A stretch of DNA of 38,905 nt from Oxalobacteraceae bacterium (lineage in GTDB: Bacteria > Pseudomonadota > Gammaproteobacteria > Burkholderiales > Burkholderiaceae_D). The translations under genes were made by a program, and so were the position numbers. Location: positions 1-38,905 of the forward strand of contig JAGKXB010000021.1 of the NCBI GenBank assembly GCA_021151485.1, given 5' to 3'. Position 1 is the stretch's first letter. Each line of letters starts with the position of its first letter. Under the pieces are notes generated by a model, which ran no database searches, was not told where the DNA came from, and saw only the letters and a program-made list of their open reading frames with translations. Shown here one piece after another: positions 8,900-19,103 of this stretch.

Positions 8900-10768
8900 T
8901 TAACACACAATGCATCCTGGCAGGTACATAGGAGGCATACCGTCATCGAAAACTAAATCTGAAACATCTACAGCATCTTTCTGCGTAGGATGATCACCTG
9001 GAAGACCTACATTATTTGCAATATTGTTAGGACAAAGCAAATTGTAATGATTCTTTTCCAGCCTTAAGTAAAGCGGTTTTTCATTCCTAGCCTTTGCACT
9101 AGCGATACTGCTTTGCAATCTCTCCACGGTCTCATTCGTCTCTCGAGTCATTACAATTGCGCGATACCCCATTCCGGCAACCATGTCATCAAAATAATTA
9201 GTCATGCTTTGATCTAAAACAGCAGGATTTGTTTTGCGCTTGATGGCCGTTATATTTGTTTCGATGGACTGCAAACCAACAATAAAACTGTCTCGTATCT
9301 CCGCATCAGCAATCGTGATGCCAACACACTCCAAATTACTTTTCGCAAAAGCAGGCGTCGTAAAAAAGGTAAGTCTATCAATCTTATTGGTATCTTGACC
9401 TTCTAATCTACTGATGAGATTTCTCGCTTGTGCCTGCGTCACACCGCAAGAAGGTGCAAATTCATCACAAAAATGTTGAATACTAGAGTTGTGTGTTGCT
9501 TCAACAATATGCCCACCAATTTCTGCAGACAGTATCGAAATCACACCAAGCTCATCGCTGATTAATTGCAACGCTTGTTTCTGAATAAAACCACCTTGAT
9601 CCGCTACGCCACGCAGCCCGTCAATCACATACATCAGCTCATCACGCCTTGAGGTAGCCGGTTGCGATATTTGGGTAGCAATATTTTCCAAATTATTTGC
9701 AAACCCCAGCAATTCTTCAGGCTTATCCACACACTCCAAAATGATTCCAGAAAATACAGAATTTAAATAGCACCAGCCATCTCCTGCAACACGCACAATA
9801 TCTGGATGTAAATAAATCTCTGCCGCAGTAAGGGATGAGGCTTCTACCTGATTCGATACGGGGCATAAATAATTTGATAATCGCTCTAGTTGCTTAGCAC
9901 TTGCCAAGCCCAAACAATCGATAAACGGGCGGGTGATTTTTTCTAACAGCCGCTGTTTCGCCTGTAGATTACAATCAAAGTGTCCAGAATTAAGTAAGTC
10001 CCGAAACTGTGCGACGATCCTTCGATCAGCAAAAAAAGAGGGTAGCGCGTCAACAACTTGTCCTAATTCTGCTGCATTGAATACATGAGACCGAATATTC
10101 TCGACCATGATGGATTGATGACTAGGTAGAGATAAATCCATCCACGTGTTGTGTATCGCTGACATGCGTAAATAAGGCTTTGGCATATCCTTTCGGAAGA
10201 GGACTCCCTCACCACGCTTGATTAAATTTTTTATGCTATCGGGTGATATGGCGTGTTTTCGATAATCCTCAATGTTTCCGAGGTCAACTAACATTGTCAT
10301 TTCCGCCCACAATGCATCATCCCAACCAGAAAGAAATTTGCTTAAGTTGGGCAGATTCATGATTAAGCCAGGCGTTTCTTTAATCTGCCGCAACAACTTA
10401 AGTTGCGTATCAGTTGGCAAACAAGCCTTGCATGTATGACTTTCTAATGCAGCCAAAATTCGGTGATCAACGTCTTCTCCATTGCTGATTGCCCGACTCA
10501 TCGCTTTGAGTGATCTTCGTTGAACAAAAGACTCATTAAAAAACTTTTCACGAAATATAGAATTGTCAGATGCAAAGAGCCAATCAGTTGCCTGGTTATA
10601 CACCTCATGATTAACCGTAGGGCCTGCTTTGATAATGTTGCTCAATCTTTTGTTATTCGCAAAAGGGGTGTTGGTATGAGTCAATACAGGCGCCACGTTG
10701 GACGTACTGGACGTACTGGACGTATTGGAAGAAGGAAGCCAGAACTTCGCTTTTAAAGTTGTGAGCAT
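8900..10768 (-). CDS. Orphan 622-residue protein with OTU-like cysteine protease signatures; candidate host-directed effector
   Basis: No housekeeping family fits. Residues 329-338 read GDGWCYLNSV, the pattern of the OTU (ovarian tumour) cysteine protease nucleophile loop (usually D-G-x-C, with aromatic or hydrophobic residues after the Cys); C333 would be the nucleophile. Residues 570-578 read LEKNHYNLL, matching the OTU catalytic histidine strand (usually NHY-D/N), with H574. The 241-residue spacing is long for an OTU core, so a helical insertion is required. Residues 1-40 are Ser/Thr-rich and probably disordered, and the last four residues CIVC form a CaaX-like box. There is no signal peptide. 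OTU enzymes cleave ubiquitin, which bacteria lack, so a role inside a eukaryotic host is inferred. The gene sits alone between sbcB and murB and is more AT-rich by eye. The family call rests on two motifs only. Confidence 0.6.
   Translation of the reverse strand: MLTTLKAKFWLPSSNTSSTSSTSNVAPVLTHTNTPFANNKRLSNIIKAGPTVNHEVYNQATDWLFASDNSIFREKFFNESFVQRRSLKAMSRAISNGEDVDHRILAALESHTCKACLPTDTQLKLLRQIKETPGLIMNLPNLSKFLSGWDDALWAEMTMLVDLGNIEDYRKHAISPDSIKNLIKRGEGVLFRKDMPKPYLRMSAIHNTWMDLSLPSHQSIMVENIRSHVFNAAELGQVVDALPSFFADRRIVAQFRDLLNSGHFDCNLQAKQRLLEKITRPFIDCLGLASAKQLERLSNYLCPVSNQVEASSLTAAEIYLHPDIVRVAGDGWCYLNSVFSGIILECVDKPEELLGFANNLENIATQISQPATSRRDELMYVIDGLRGVADQGGFIQKQALQLISDELGVISILSAEIGGHIVEATHNSSIQHFCDEFAPSCGVTQAQARNLISRLEGQDTNKIDRLTFFTTPAFAKSNLECVGITIADAEIRDSFIVGLQSIETNITAIKRKTNPAVLDQSMTNYFDDMVAGMGYRAIVMTRETNETVERLQSSIASAKARNEKPLYLRLEKNHYNLLCPNNIANNVGLPGDHPTQKDAVDVSDLVFDDGMPPMYLPGCIVC
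10702..10728. repeat. Three tandem 9-bp units in the OTU-like gene
   Basis: Units ACGTACTGG, ACGTACTGG and ACGTATTGG run head to tail, preceded by a shortened copy (ACGTTGG, 10695-10701). On the coding strand they encode repeated Ser-Thr-Ser residues near positions 14-23. Unit length is a multiple of three, so copy-number change would alter length without a frameshift. Confidence 0.8.
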
Positions 10769-10893
10769 TTTTTCAACACCGCCTCAATATTGCCTGAATA
10801 ACATTGAAAATATATTATTAAATTGCCTTAAATGCAACCAAATTATCGGCTTAAAAACGCAAAAATAATATTTTTCATTTCAATCCAATCAAT

Positions 10894-11913
10894 TCAAACA
10901 AATACCGGCTCAACCTCAAGCGCCACACCAAATCGCACCAACACATCCTTTTGTATCGCAGCCGCAAGCTCGGCAATTTCCTGGCCAGTCGCACCACCAC
11001 AATTGATCAAAACCAGTGCTTGTTTGTCGTACACGCTAGCTGCGCCTATGCTTTTGCCCTTCCAGCCGCATTGCTGTATCAACCAACCAGCTGCCAGTTT
11101 GAAATTGCCATCGGATAAAGCGTAACTCGGTAATTGTGGATATTGCTGCAACAACGTCGCATGCTGATTGGCATCAATAAGAGGATTTTTAAAAAAGCTA
11201 CCGACATTGCCAATAATCGCAGGATCAGGCAATTTGCGACGGCGGATGGCAATCACTGTATCGCTGATTTGCTGCGCAGACGGTGAGTGAATCCCATCGG
11301 CTTGCAAGGCCTGCGCCAACTCGGGATAAGTCAAATTCGCTCGCCAGTGTTTAGGCAAGGCCAGCGTGATGTCCAAAATGATGGCGCGCTCACGCAAAGC
11401 ATGTTTGAAGATACTGTCGCGGTAAGCAAAGGCGCAATCCGCATTGCTTAATGTTGAAATTTGACCGGTTTCAAAATCAAACATGGTTAGCGCATGCAAA
11501 TAATCCTTAAGCTCAGCGCCATAAGCGCCAATATTTTGTACCGGCGCTGCGCCAACACTGCCGGGAATCAAGGACAGGTTTTCCAAACCTCCCCAACCTT
11601 GGTTTAAAGTCCACAACACCAATTGATGCCACGATTCCCCTGCTTGCGCTTTGACGTAATAAGCGTGCTCATCCTCGTTAACAAGCATCATTCCTTTATT
11701 ACACATGTGCAAAACCAGACCAGGAAAATCCCCCGTCAACACAATATTGCTCCCACCTCCCAGCACCAAACGCGGCAACGGCTGTGATTGCGGCGACTGC
11801 ACATCACGCCACACAGCCAACACATCATCAAGGGAAGTTAATTGCACATAAGCGTGCGCTTTGGCGTCTATGCCCAAAGTATTGAGCGCGCGCAGGGGGA
11901 AGTTATTTTGCAT
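10894..11913 (-). CDS. murB: UDP-N-acetylenolpyruvoylglucosamine reductase
   Basis: An FAD-dependent enzyme that reduces UDP-GlcNAc-enolpyruvate to UDP-MurNAc in cytoplasmic peptidoglycan precursor synthesis. The 339-residue protein begins with LRALNTLG-like residues and has the FAD-binding LGGGSNIVL, IPGSVGAAPVQNIGAYG, YRDSIFK and the catalytic-serine loop GNVGSFFKNP, followed by AAGWLIQQCGWKG. The layout and length fit the E. coli-type (type I) MurB. It is divergent from yajQ, with a gap of only 94 bp to the yajQ start. Confidence 0.97.
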   Translation of the reverse strand: MQNNFPLRALNTLGIDAKAHAYVQLTSLDDVLAVWRDVQSPQSQPLPRLVLGGGSNIVLTGDFPGLVLHMCNKGMMLVNEDEHAYYVKAQAGESWHQLVLWTLNQGWGGLENLSLIPGSVGAAPVQNIGAYGAELKDYLHALTMFDFETGQISTLSNADCAFAYRDSIFKHALRERAIILDITLALPKHWRANLTYPELAQALQADGIHSPSAQQISDTVIAIRRRKLPDPAIIGNVGSFFKNPLIDANQHATLLQQYPQLPSYALSDGNFKLAAGWLIQQCGWKGKSIGAASVYDKQALVLINCGGATGQEIAELAAAIQKDVLVRFGVALEVEPVFV

Positions 11914-12007
11914 AGTCAGGCCGGTTTTATAGGGGGCAAATTATAGTCTTGCTTACTGTAAAATGTCGGCCTGTCCTCTCACCAATAAGATAAATAAAGG
12001 AATAGCC

Positions 12008-12493
12008 ATGCCATCATTTGATGTTGTTTCAGAAGCCAATATGGTTGAAGTAAAAAACGCAGTCGAACAAGCCAATAAAGAAATCAGCACACGTTTCGAC
12101 TTTAAAGGCAGCGACGCGCGAGTCGAGCAAAAAGAACGCGAGCTAACCGCCTACGCCGACGCCGACTTCCAACTCAGCCAAGTGCGCGATGTCTTGACCA
12201 ATAAATTAGTCAAACGCACGGTCGATGTGCGCTTTCTCGATCTAGGAAAAATCGAAAAAATCGGCGGCGACAAAGTCAAACAAATCATCAAAATCAAAAA
12301 CGGCATCGAATCCGACGCCGCCAAAAAAATCGTCCGCATTATCAAAGACAGCAAAATGAAAGTACAAGCCAGCATTCAAGGCGAAGCCGTGCGCGTGACG
12401 GGTGCCAAAAGAGACGATCTGCAAACCGCCATGGCCATGCTGCGTAAGGAAGTGGCGGATTTGCCGTTGGAGTTTAATAATTTTCGGGATTGA
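12008..12493 (+). CDS. yajQ: YajQ family nucleotide-binding protein
   Basis: A 161-residue protein of the YajQ family (two ferredoxin-like domains). Some members bind cyclic di-GMP and act with a transcription factor; others were described as binding nucleotides. Family hallmarks are [30 protein letters not shown] and [20 protein letters not shown]. The frame is open back to 11963, but the ATG at 12008 has AAAGGAA upstream and gives the conserved N-terminus, so I choose it. Transcribed away from murB. Confidence 0.95.
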   Translation: MPSFDVVSEANMVEVKNAVEQANKEISTRFDFKGSDARVEQKERELTAYADADFQLSQVRDVLTNKLVKRTVDVRFLDLGKIEKIGGDKVKQIIKIKNGIESDAAKKIVRIIKDSKMKVQASIQGEAVRVTGAKRDDLQTAMAMLRKEVADLPLEFNNFRD

Positions 12494-14930
<2,437 letters not shown>

Positions 14931-14967
14931 TGTGACTGATCTGTTTTTGGTTTGAAGTAAGAATGAA

Positions 14968-14996
14968 GGGCAGGAATTTTTTCCTGCCCTTTTTTT
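14968..14996 (+). terminator. Rho-independent terminator of katG
   Basis: GGGCAGGAA, a TTTT loop, then TTCCTGCCC form a perfect nine-pair stem, followed by seven T. It lies 38 bp after the katG stop. Confidence 0.95.
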
Positions 14997-15078
14997 GTGG
15001 CTCAATACGAACCGCCAAAGTGCACGGTCTAATGACATGCGGTAAGATGGTCAGACTTACTTCAATCATGAGACAAAC

Positions 15079-15348
15079 ATGGACACCGTCAAATTATCCA
15101 GTAAAGGGCAAATTGTTATTCCCAAATCACTACGGGATGACATGCACTTGCCACCCGGCACCGAGTTCGTTATCAACGCAACCGCTACTGGTTTAACCCT
15201 GACGCCAAAAACGCTATTTCCCAAAACATCAATCAAAGAAGTAAGAGGTTTTTTGGCAAAACAAGGACGAGTATTAAGCGATGACGCAGATATCGACACC
15301 ATCATCAAAGCTCGCTTGAGAGCACAAGATGATGCTAGCAAAGAGTGA
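15079..15348 (+). CDS. AbrB/MazE-fold antitoxin (VapB-like)
   Basis: An 89-residue protein whose first 45 residues have the SpoVT-AbrB swapped-hairpin signature (VKLSSKGQIVIPKSLRD, then PPGTEFVI, then GLTLTPK), a DNA-binding fold. The C-terminal half is charged and would wrap the toxin. It is followed after 6 bp by a PIN-domain gene, the standard order of type II VapBC modules. The pair is expected to be autoregulated by the complex binding its own promoter in 14997-15078. Confidence 0.9.
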   Translation: MDTVKLSSKGQIVIPKSLRDDMHLPPGTEFVINATATGLTLTPKTLFPKTSIKEVRGFLAKQGRVLSDDADIDTIIKARLRAQDDASKE

Positions 15349-15354
15349 GAAAAA

Positions 15355-15747
15355 ATGATCGCACTTGATACCAATATACTCGTTCGTTATTTACTCAACG
15401 ACTCACCATCACAGGCCGATGTTGCCGAACAGCTATTACATGGCAATAAGACATGTACTGCGCCCATTACGGTATTTTTAGAACTTGTTTGGGTACTGGA
15501 ATCCTACGATTGCGAGCGCACCCAAATCGCCCAGTCGATACGTTTACTGTGCGGCCTGGAAAATTTCAAACCACAAAATCTGGATGCGCTTGCGTATGCG
15601 CTGCATTGGTATGAAGGCGGAATGGATTTTGGTGATGCCTTGCACTTGGCTATGAGCGCCAAAGAAACTGGATTTAAGACTTTTGACAAAGCCATGGTAA
15701 GAACCGCAAAGAATATAGGCGCATACCCTACTGTAAGCACGCCGTGA
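15355..15747 (+). CDS. PIN-domain ribonuclease toxin (VapC-like)
   Basis: A 130-residue PIN-domain protein. Acidic active-site residues are visible: D5 in ALDTNILVRYL, the Glu in FLELVWVLE, and the Asp residues in MDFGDALHLAMS and TFDKAMVR. VapC toxins cut tRNA or rRNA sites and halt growth when freed from VapB. Length and motif order are complete, so the pair looks functional, in contrast to the decayed genes that follow it. Confidence 0.92.
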   Translation: MIALDTNILVRYLLNDSPSQADVAEQLLHGNKTCTAPITVFLELVWVLESYDCERTQIAQSIRLLCGLENFKPQNLDALAYALHWYEGGMDFGDALHLAMSAKETGFKTFDKAMVRTAKNIGAYPTVSTP

Positions 15748-15967
15748 TCAAACAAAAATTCAGCAACAACACCTACTTTTGCGTCGAAATTTCCGGTGAT
15801 GTAAGACTCAAGTGTTTGATAACACCATCAATTAATGTATTACTACGAGTTATAGTTCGGTACACGCGTCATGTGCTTGTGTTGCCGCTGCTCATAACGC
15901 CGACGTGCAGCGCACTCCATAGCGAGTGTGTTGCGAATATCACACCAATACTAAAAAACTTAATCAC

Positions 15968-16412
15968 ATGGATTCGCGTAACCTCACCGTTCAGCAGGTC
16001 TAGGAAGAGCGCCAAGTAGAACGCTTCAAGCTGTGGCCAACTTTTCGGGACCGTGAGCAATTTGGGGCTGCAATGACGGCGACGACACTGGATCATCTTC
16101 GTGAGCGATTCCCCAACAGTTTTACGCGAACTGGCTGGTTGAAGAAAATTGGTATCCCGCACCCTCCCGCGCTGGAGGCGATTTTCTTCTTCCGCGAAAG
16201 TATGCTTGATTGGGTAAACGCGATGACTGATTCTGACATCGCGAGCCGTGCGATGGCCTTAGCGATATCCGCTCTCACGGACCTGTCAATTGTGTGTATC
16301 TCATTGGGAGAGGACGATGACGCTCAGGTCATATTTGAGACACTTAATGGTCATGGCGCTGAGCTCCATGCCACTGATCTGATCAGAAACTTTATTTTCA
16401 TGAGAGCAGGCG
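15968..16412 (+). pseudogene. Remnant of a DUF262 (GmrSD/DndB-associated type) protein
   Basis: From the ATG at 15968 the frame gives MDSRNLTVQQV, then a TAG at 16001, then EERQ and VERFKLWPTFRDREQF, and then a long stretch ending LGEDDDAQVIFETLNGHGAE and ATDLIRNFIFMRA. The last part is the DUF262 signature (VFE-x-LN-x-x-G, then DL-x-RN). Much of the usual N-terminal half (the DGQQR-type motif) is missing, so an internal deletion accompanies the stop codon. DUF262 proteins are nucleases or NTPases of phage-defence and type IV restriction systems. The fragment runs directly into a Fic remnant in another frame. Confidence 0.8.
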
Positions 16413-16415
16413 ACG

Positions 16416-16820
16416 ATGCAGGCGGGCTATGTTTATGTTCCTTACAGCTCACTTGAAAGTGTCATTGAGCATAGCAAAGAGAATTACTACCTCGCCCTAC
16501 GTCAAACACAACAATCTATTCGTAGTGATGCACAAAACTGGCAACCCTGGCTCATGTTTTTTATGCATGCTTTGCAACAACAAAAGCGACGCCTTGCCGC
16601 CAAAGTCGAACGCGAAAAAGGTGCATTGGCCGTGCTATCCGAGCTGGCTGTCGAGATTCTCGATTACGTCCGGGATCATGGTCGTGTCACAACGCGCGAT
16701 ATGGTTCGCAAAACAGGTGCCAGCCCCAACACCTTGAAAACAACATTCGGTGGCTTGGTTAAAAAAGGACTGCTGGTTCGACATGGTGGCGGGCGATCAA
16801 TTTGGTACGGCCTACCATGA
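16416..16820 (+). pseudogene. C-terminal remnant of a Fic family protein with winged helix
   Basis: The 134 residues begin in the conserved Fic region AGYVYVPYSSLESVIE and continue through YYLALRQTQQSI and QNWQPWLMFFMHAL to a C-terminal winged-helix domain (ILDYVRDHGRVTTRDMV, then LKTTFGGLVKKGLL). The Fic catalytic motif HPFxxGNGR, which should lie upstream, is absent, so no AMP-transferase activity is possible. The ATG at 16416 is probably fortuitous. The junction with the DUF262 fragment contains the direct repeat GCAGGCG (16406-16412 and 16418-16424), suggesting deletion by short homology. Confidence 0.8.
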
Positions 16821-16866
16821 GCATGGAATCTTTATTCCTAAAAATCGAAAAACTTTTCTCGGAAAA

Positions 16867-17787
16867 TTACTTATTCGCCCCACGCCGACAACACATCCCA
16901 GAAAACTCCACCTGCAACGTATCCAAAAATACCCGAGTACGCGAAGGCATCAACCGCCGTCCGGGGAATACGGCCCACGCAGTCACCGTTGGTAAGCGCC
17001 AATCCGCCAATACTTGAACCAACTCGCCGGAACCGACATACGGTTCCACAAAATGCTCTGACAGCATTGCGATGCCGGCACCAGAGCGGGCCAGGCGCAT
17101 CAATAACTCAGGCGAATTGGCCGTTGCGCGACCAGGCGGGATGCCTTCCCAGTGGACATCATCGCGAGTAAGCACCCATGGCATAGGTTCGCCGTTGCGT
17201 GCAAGCAAACGCAGCGTGTCATGTTCCATCAATGCTTCTGGTTCGGTTGGCATACCTCGCAACTTCAAATAATTGGGTGACGCGTACAAACCCATGGAAA
17301 AAACGGCCAAAGACCGCGCTGCCAATGATGCGTCGTCAGGCAAATTTCCCATGCGAATGGCGACGTCAAAATTTTCACCAATCAAATCTACGCGCCGTGG
17401 TGACAAATCCAACTCTAATGAAATGGCAGGATATTGAGCGATGAATCGCTCCAACACGGGGCCAAGCACCAGATTGGCAAAGTCGCCGGGAATCGACACC
17501 CGCAAGCGACCGCTTGGTTCAAGTTGATAATGCTGAGCCAAAGCTAACGTGGCCTCAACCTCAGACGTCACTTGCTGCGCATGTGCAAGCACGCTATTGC
17601 CAAAATCTGTGACAGTCAGTTTGCGCGTAGTTCGCAATATCAACTGCTGCCCCAATTGTGACTCCAGTGTACTCAAACGACGTGACAGCGTTGATTTAGG
17701 CACACCAATGCGTTCAGCAGCACGGCTAAAACTCCCTTCGTTAACGATACGTGCAAATAACAATAAGTCATTCGGTTCTAACTCCAT
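16867..17787 (-). CDS. LysR family transcriptional regulator
   Basis: A 306-residue LysR protein with an N-terminal winged helix at residues 1-60 (LLLFARIVNEGSFSRAAERI, then PKSTLSRRLSTLE) and a C-terminal periplasmic-binding-like sensor domain. The ATG at 17787 is preferred over the one at 17802, because the protein then starts MELEPNDLLLF as in relatives. It is divergent from azoR with a 147-bp gap, which is the usual layout of a LysR regulator and its target. The inducer is unknown; quinones or electrophiles would be natural candidates. Confidence 0.93.
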   Translation of the reverse strand: MELEPNDLLLFARIVNEGSFSRAAERIGVPKSTLSRRLSTLESQLGQQLILRTTRKLTVTDFGNSVLAHAQQVTSEVEATLALAQHYQLEPSGRLRVSIPGDFANLVLGPVLERFIAQYPAISLELDLSPRRVDLIGENFDVAIRMGNLPDDASLAARSLAVFSMGLYASPNYLKLRGMPTEPEALMEHDTLRLLARNGEPMPWVLTRDDVHWEGIPPGRATANSPELLMRLARSGAGIAMLSEHFVEPYVGSGELVQVLADWRLPTVTAWAVFPGRRLMPSRTRVFLDTLQVEFSGMCCRRGANK

Positions 17788-17823
17788 TCGCCCCCCTTCC
17801 AATCCCCATCATTGACCACAAAA

Positions 17824-17871
17824 TTGGAACAATGATATCCATTTTAACAACTTCACAACCATTTTTGGAAC
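17824..17871. promoter_or_regulatory. Direct repeats in the LysR-azoR intergenic region
   Basis: TTGGAAC followed by A/G-AT occurs at 17824-17830 and 17865-17871, 41 bp apart (about four helical turns) and in the same orientation. The position between divergent promoters suggests binding sites for the LysR regulator. The second copy could also serve as a -35 element for azoR. Confidence 0.4.
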
Positions 17872-17934
17872 GATTAAAGTAACTCATCGTTATTAACACC
17901 CCACTAATCACATTCACCACAGAAGGATAAGCTC

Positions 17935-18537
17935 ATGAAAATTTTGCAAATCAACTCCAGCGCACGCGCCAGCAACTCTCATTCCACGCAATTAGCCAAT
18001 GCATTAGTCGAGCGCTTACGTACAGAATATCCACAAGCCACGCACACATTACGCGACCTGAGCATCACGCCACACCCAATGCTGGATGAAGCCGCACTGC
18101 AAGCCTTGTTTACGCCTGCCGAACAACGCACGCCAGAACAAGCAGCCCGTGTCGCGCAAGACGATGTACTGATTGCTGAAATCCAAGCAGCAGACGTAGT
18201 GGTACTAGGCGTACCGATGTACAACTTCGGCGTGCCAACACAACTGAAAAACTGGATCGATGCCATCTCACGCGCGCAAGTCACTTTCCGCTATACCGCA
18301 AACGGGCCAGAAGGATTGCTCACAGGCAAAAAAGTTTACGTTGCACTGACTCGCGGCGGCCTGTATCGCAACACACCCAACGATACCCAAACACCCTACC
18401 TGAAAACCTTCTTCGGCTTCCTGGGTATGACCGACGTGCAATTCGTCTACGCAGAAGGGTTGAATATGGGGCCGGAAGCGGAGCAAAGTGCATTGAGTTC
18501 GGCCTTGGAACAAATTGAGCAGGTGACGGTGGTTTGA
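17935..18537 (+). CDS. azoR: FMN-dependent NADH azoreductase
   Basis: A 200-residue flavodoxin-like quinone/azo reductase that reduces quinones or azo dyes by two electrons with FMN and NADH. Family features are the N-terminal phosphate-binding start [17 protein letters not shown], the FMN loop [19 protein letters not shown] and [23 protein letters not shown] upstream of the ATG is a good ribosome site. It is probably controlled by the divergent LysR protein. It is the last native gene before the transposon-like element, whose left end begins 36 bp after its stop. Confidence 0.95.
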   Translation: MKILQINSSARASNSHSTQLANALVERLRTEYPQATHTLRDLSITPHPMLDEAALQALFTPAEQRTPEQAARVAQDDVLIAEIQAADVVVLGVPMYNFGVPTQLKNWIDAISRAQVTFRYTANGPEGLLTGKKVYVALTRGGLYRNTPNDTQTPYLKTFFGFLGMTDVQFVYAEGLNMGPEAEQSALSSALEQIEQVTVV

Positions 18538-18573
18538 GTGGCGATCGCAGATAACAGCAGGTAAAAAAGTAAA

Positions 18574-18609
18574 GGGGCAATTCTCCGGAATTATGTAGCA
18601 ACCGCACAA
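18574..18609 (+). repeat. Left terminal inverted repeat of the IS1595-type element
   Basis: GGGGCAATTCTCCGG and then the conserved block through 18609 ending AACCGCACAA. It matches the complement of 25538-25574. Confidence 0.88.
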
Positions 18610-18668
18610 TGACAATCTGATTTTCGGCCTGCAAAATTCTCGGTCATTGTATCGAACGGAGCAACAAA

Positions 18669-19103
18669 ATGGCCGAATCGCATGTGGTTTCAGGGCTCAT
18701 TGCCAAGCGTAGTGAAATGGCTGGATTGATCGAGCATCACCAGAAGGCGATTGCCCGTCTTGCAGCAGATCTGACGCACGTAGACGCCACCATCAAGCTG
18801 TTTTCCCCTGAAGTTGATCTACGGACCGTCCGAGCTAAAACCCACCGCGTCCGTAATCAATACTTCAAGCCCGGTGAGTGCCAGCGGCTGATATTGGAAA
18901 TCTATCAGGATGCTGCCGGTCAGGAACTCAGTAGCCGCCAGGTCGCCGAACAAATGGTTCTGCGAAAGGGTTTCGAGAACACATCGGACATGATCGAGCA
19001 GATGCAGAAAAATGCCGTGGCCGTGCTTCATCGCCTGGAGGGCAAGCTATTTCAGCTGGGCAACGGAATCGGCCGTGCGCAGACCTGGGCGCTGATCAGT
19101 TAA
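18669..19103 (+). CDS. IS-associated hypothetical protein, coiled coil plus winged-helix-like region
   Basis: A 144-residue protein beginning MAESHVVSGLIAKRSEMAGL. Residues 5-50 are predicted coiled coil; the rest (LILEIYQDAAGQELSSRQVA, then FENTSDMIEQM) looks like a small helical DNA-binding domain. It lies between the left terminal repeat and the transposase, converging on it with an 8-bp overlap of coding ends, so it belongs to the insertion sequence itself and not to the later cargo. From memory, similar ORFs accompany ISXO2-like transposases. Its role is unknown; regulation of transposition is a guess. Confidence 0.7.
   Translation: MAESHVVSGLIAKRSEMAGLIEHHQKAIARLAADLTHVDATIKLFSPEVDLRTVRAKTHRVRNQYFKPGECQRLILEIYQDAAGQELSSRQVAEQMVLRKGFENTSDMIEQMQKNAVAVLHRLEGKLFQLGNGIGRAQTWALIS

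Noticed and set aside
16802..17017. Short plus-strand frames after the Fic remnant (for example 71 codons from 16802)
   Set aside because: They overlap the intact LysR gene on the other strand and show no domain.
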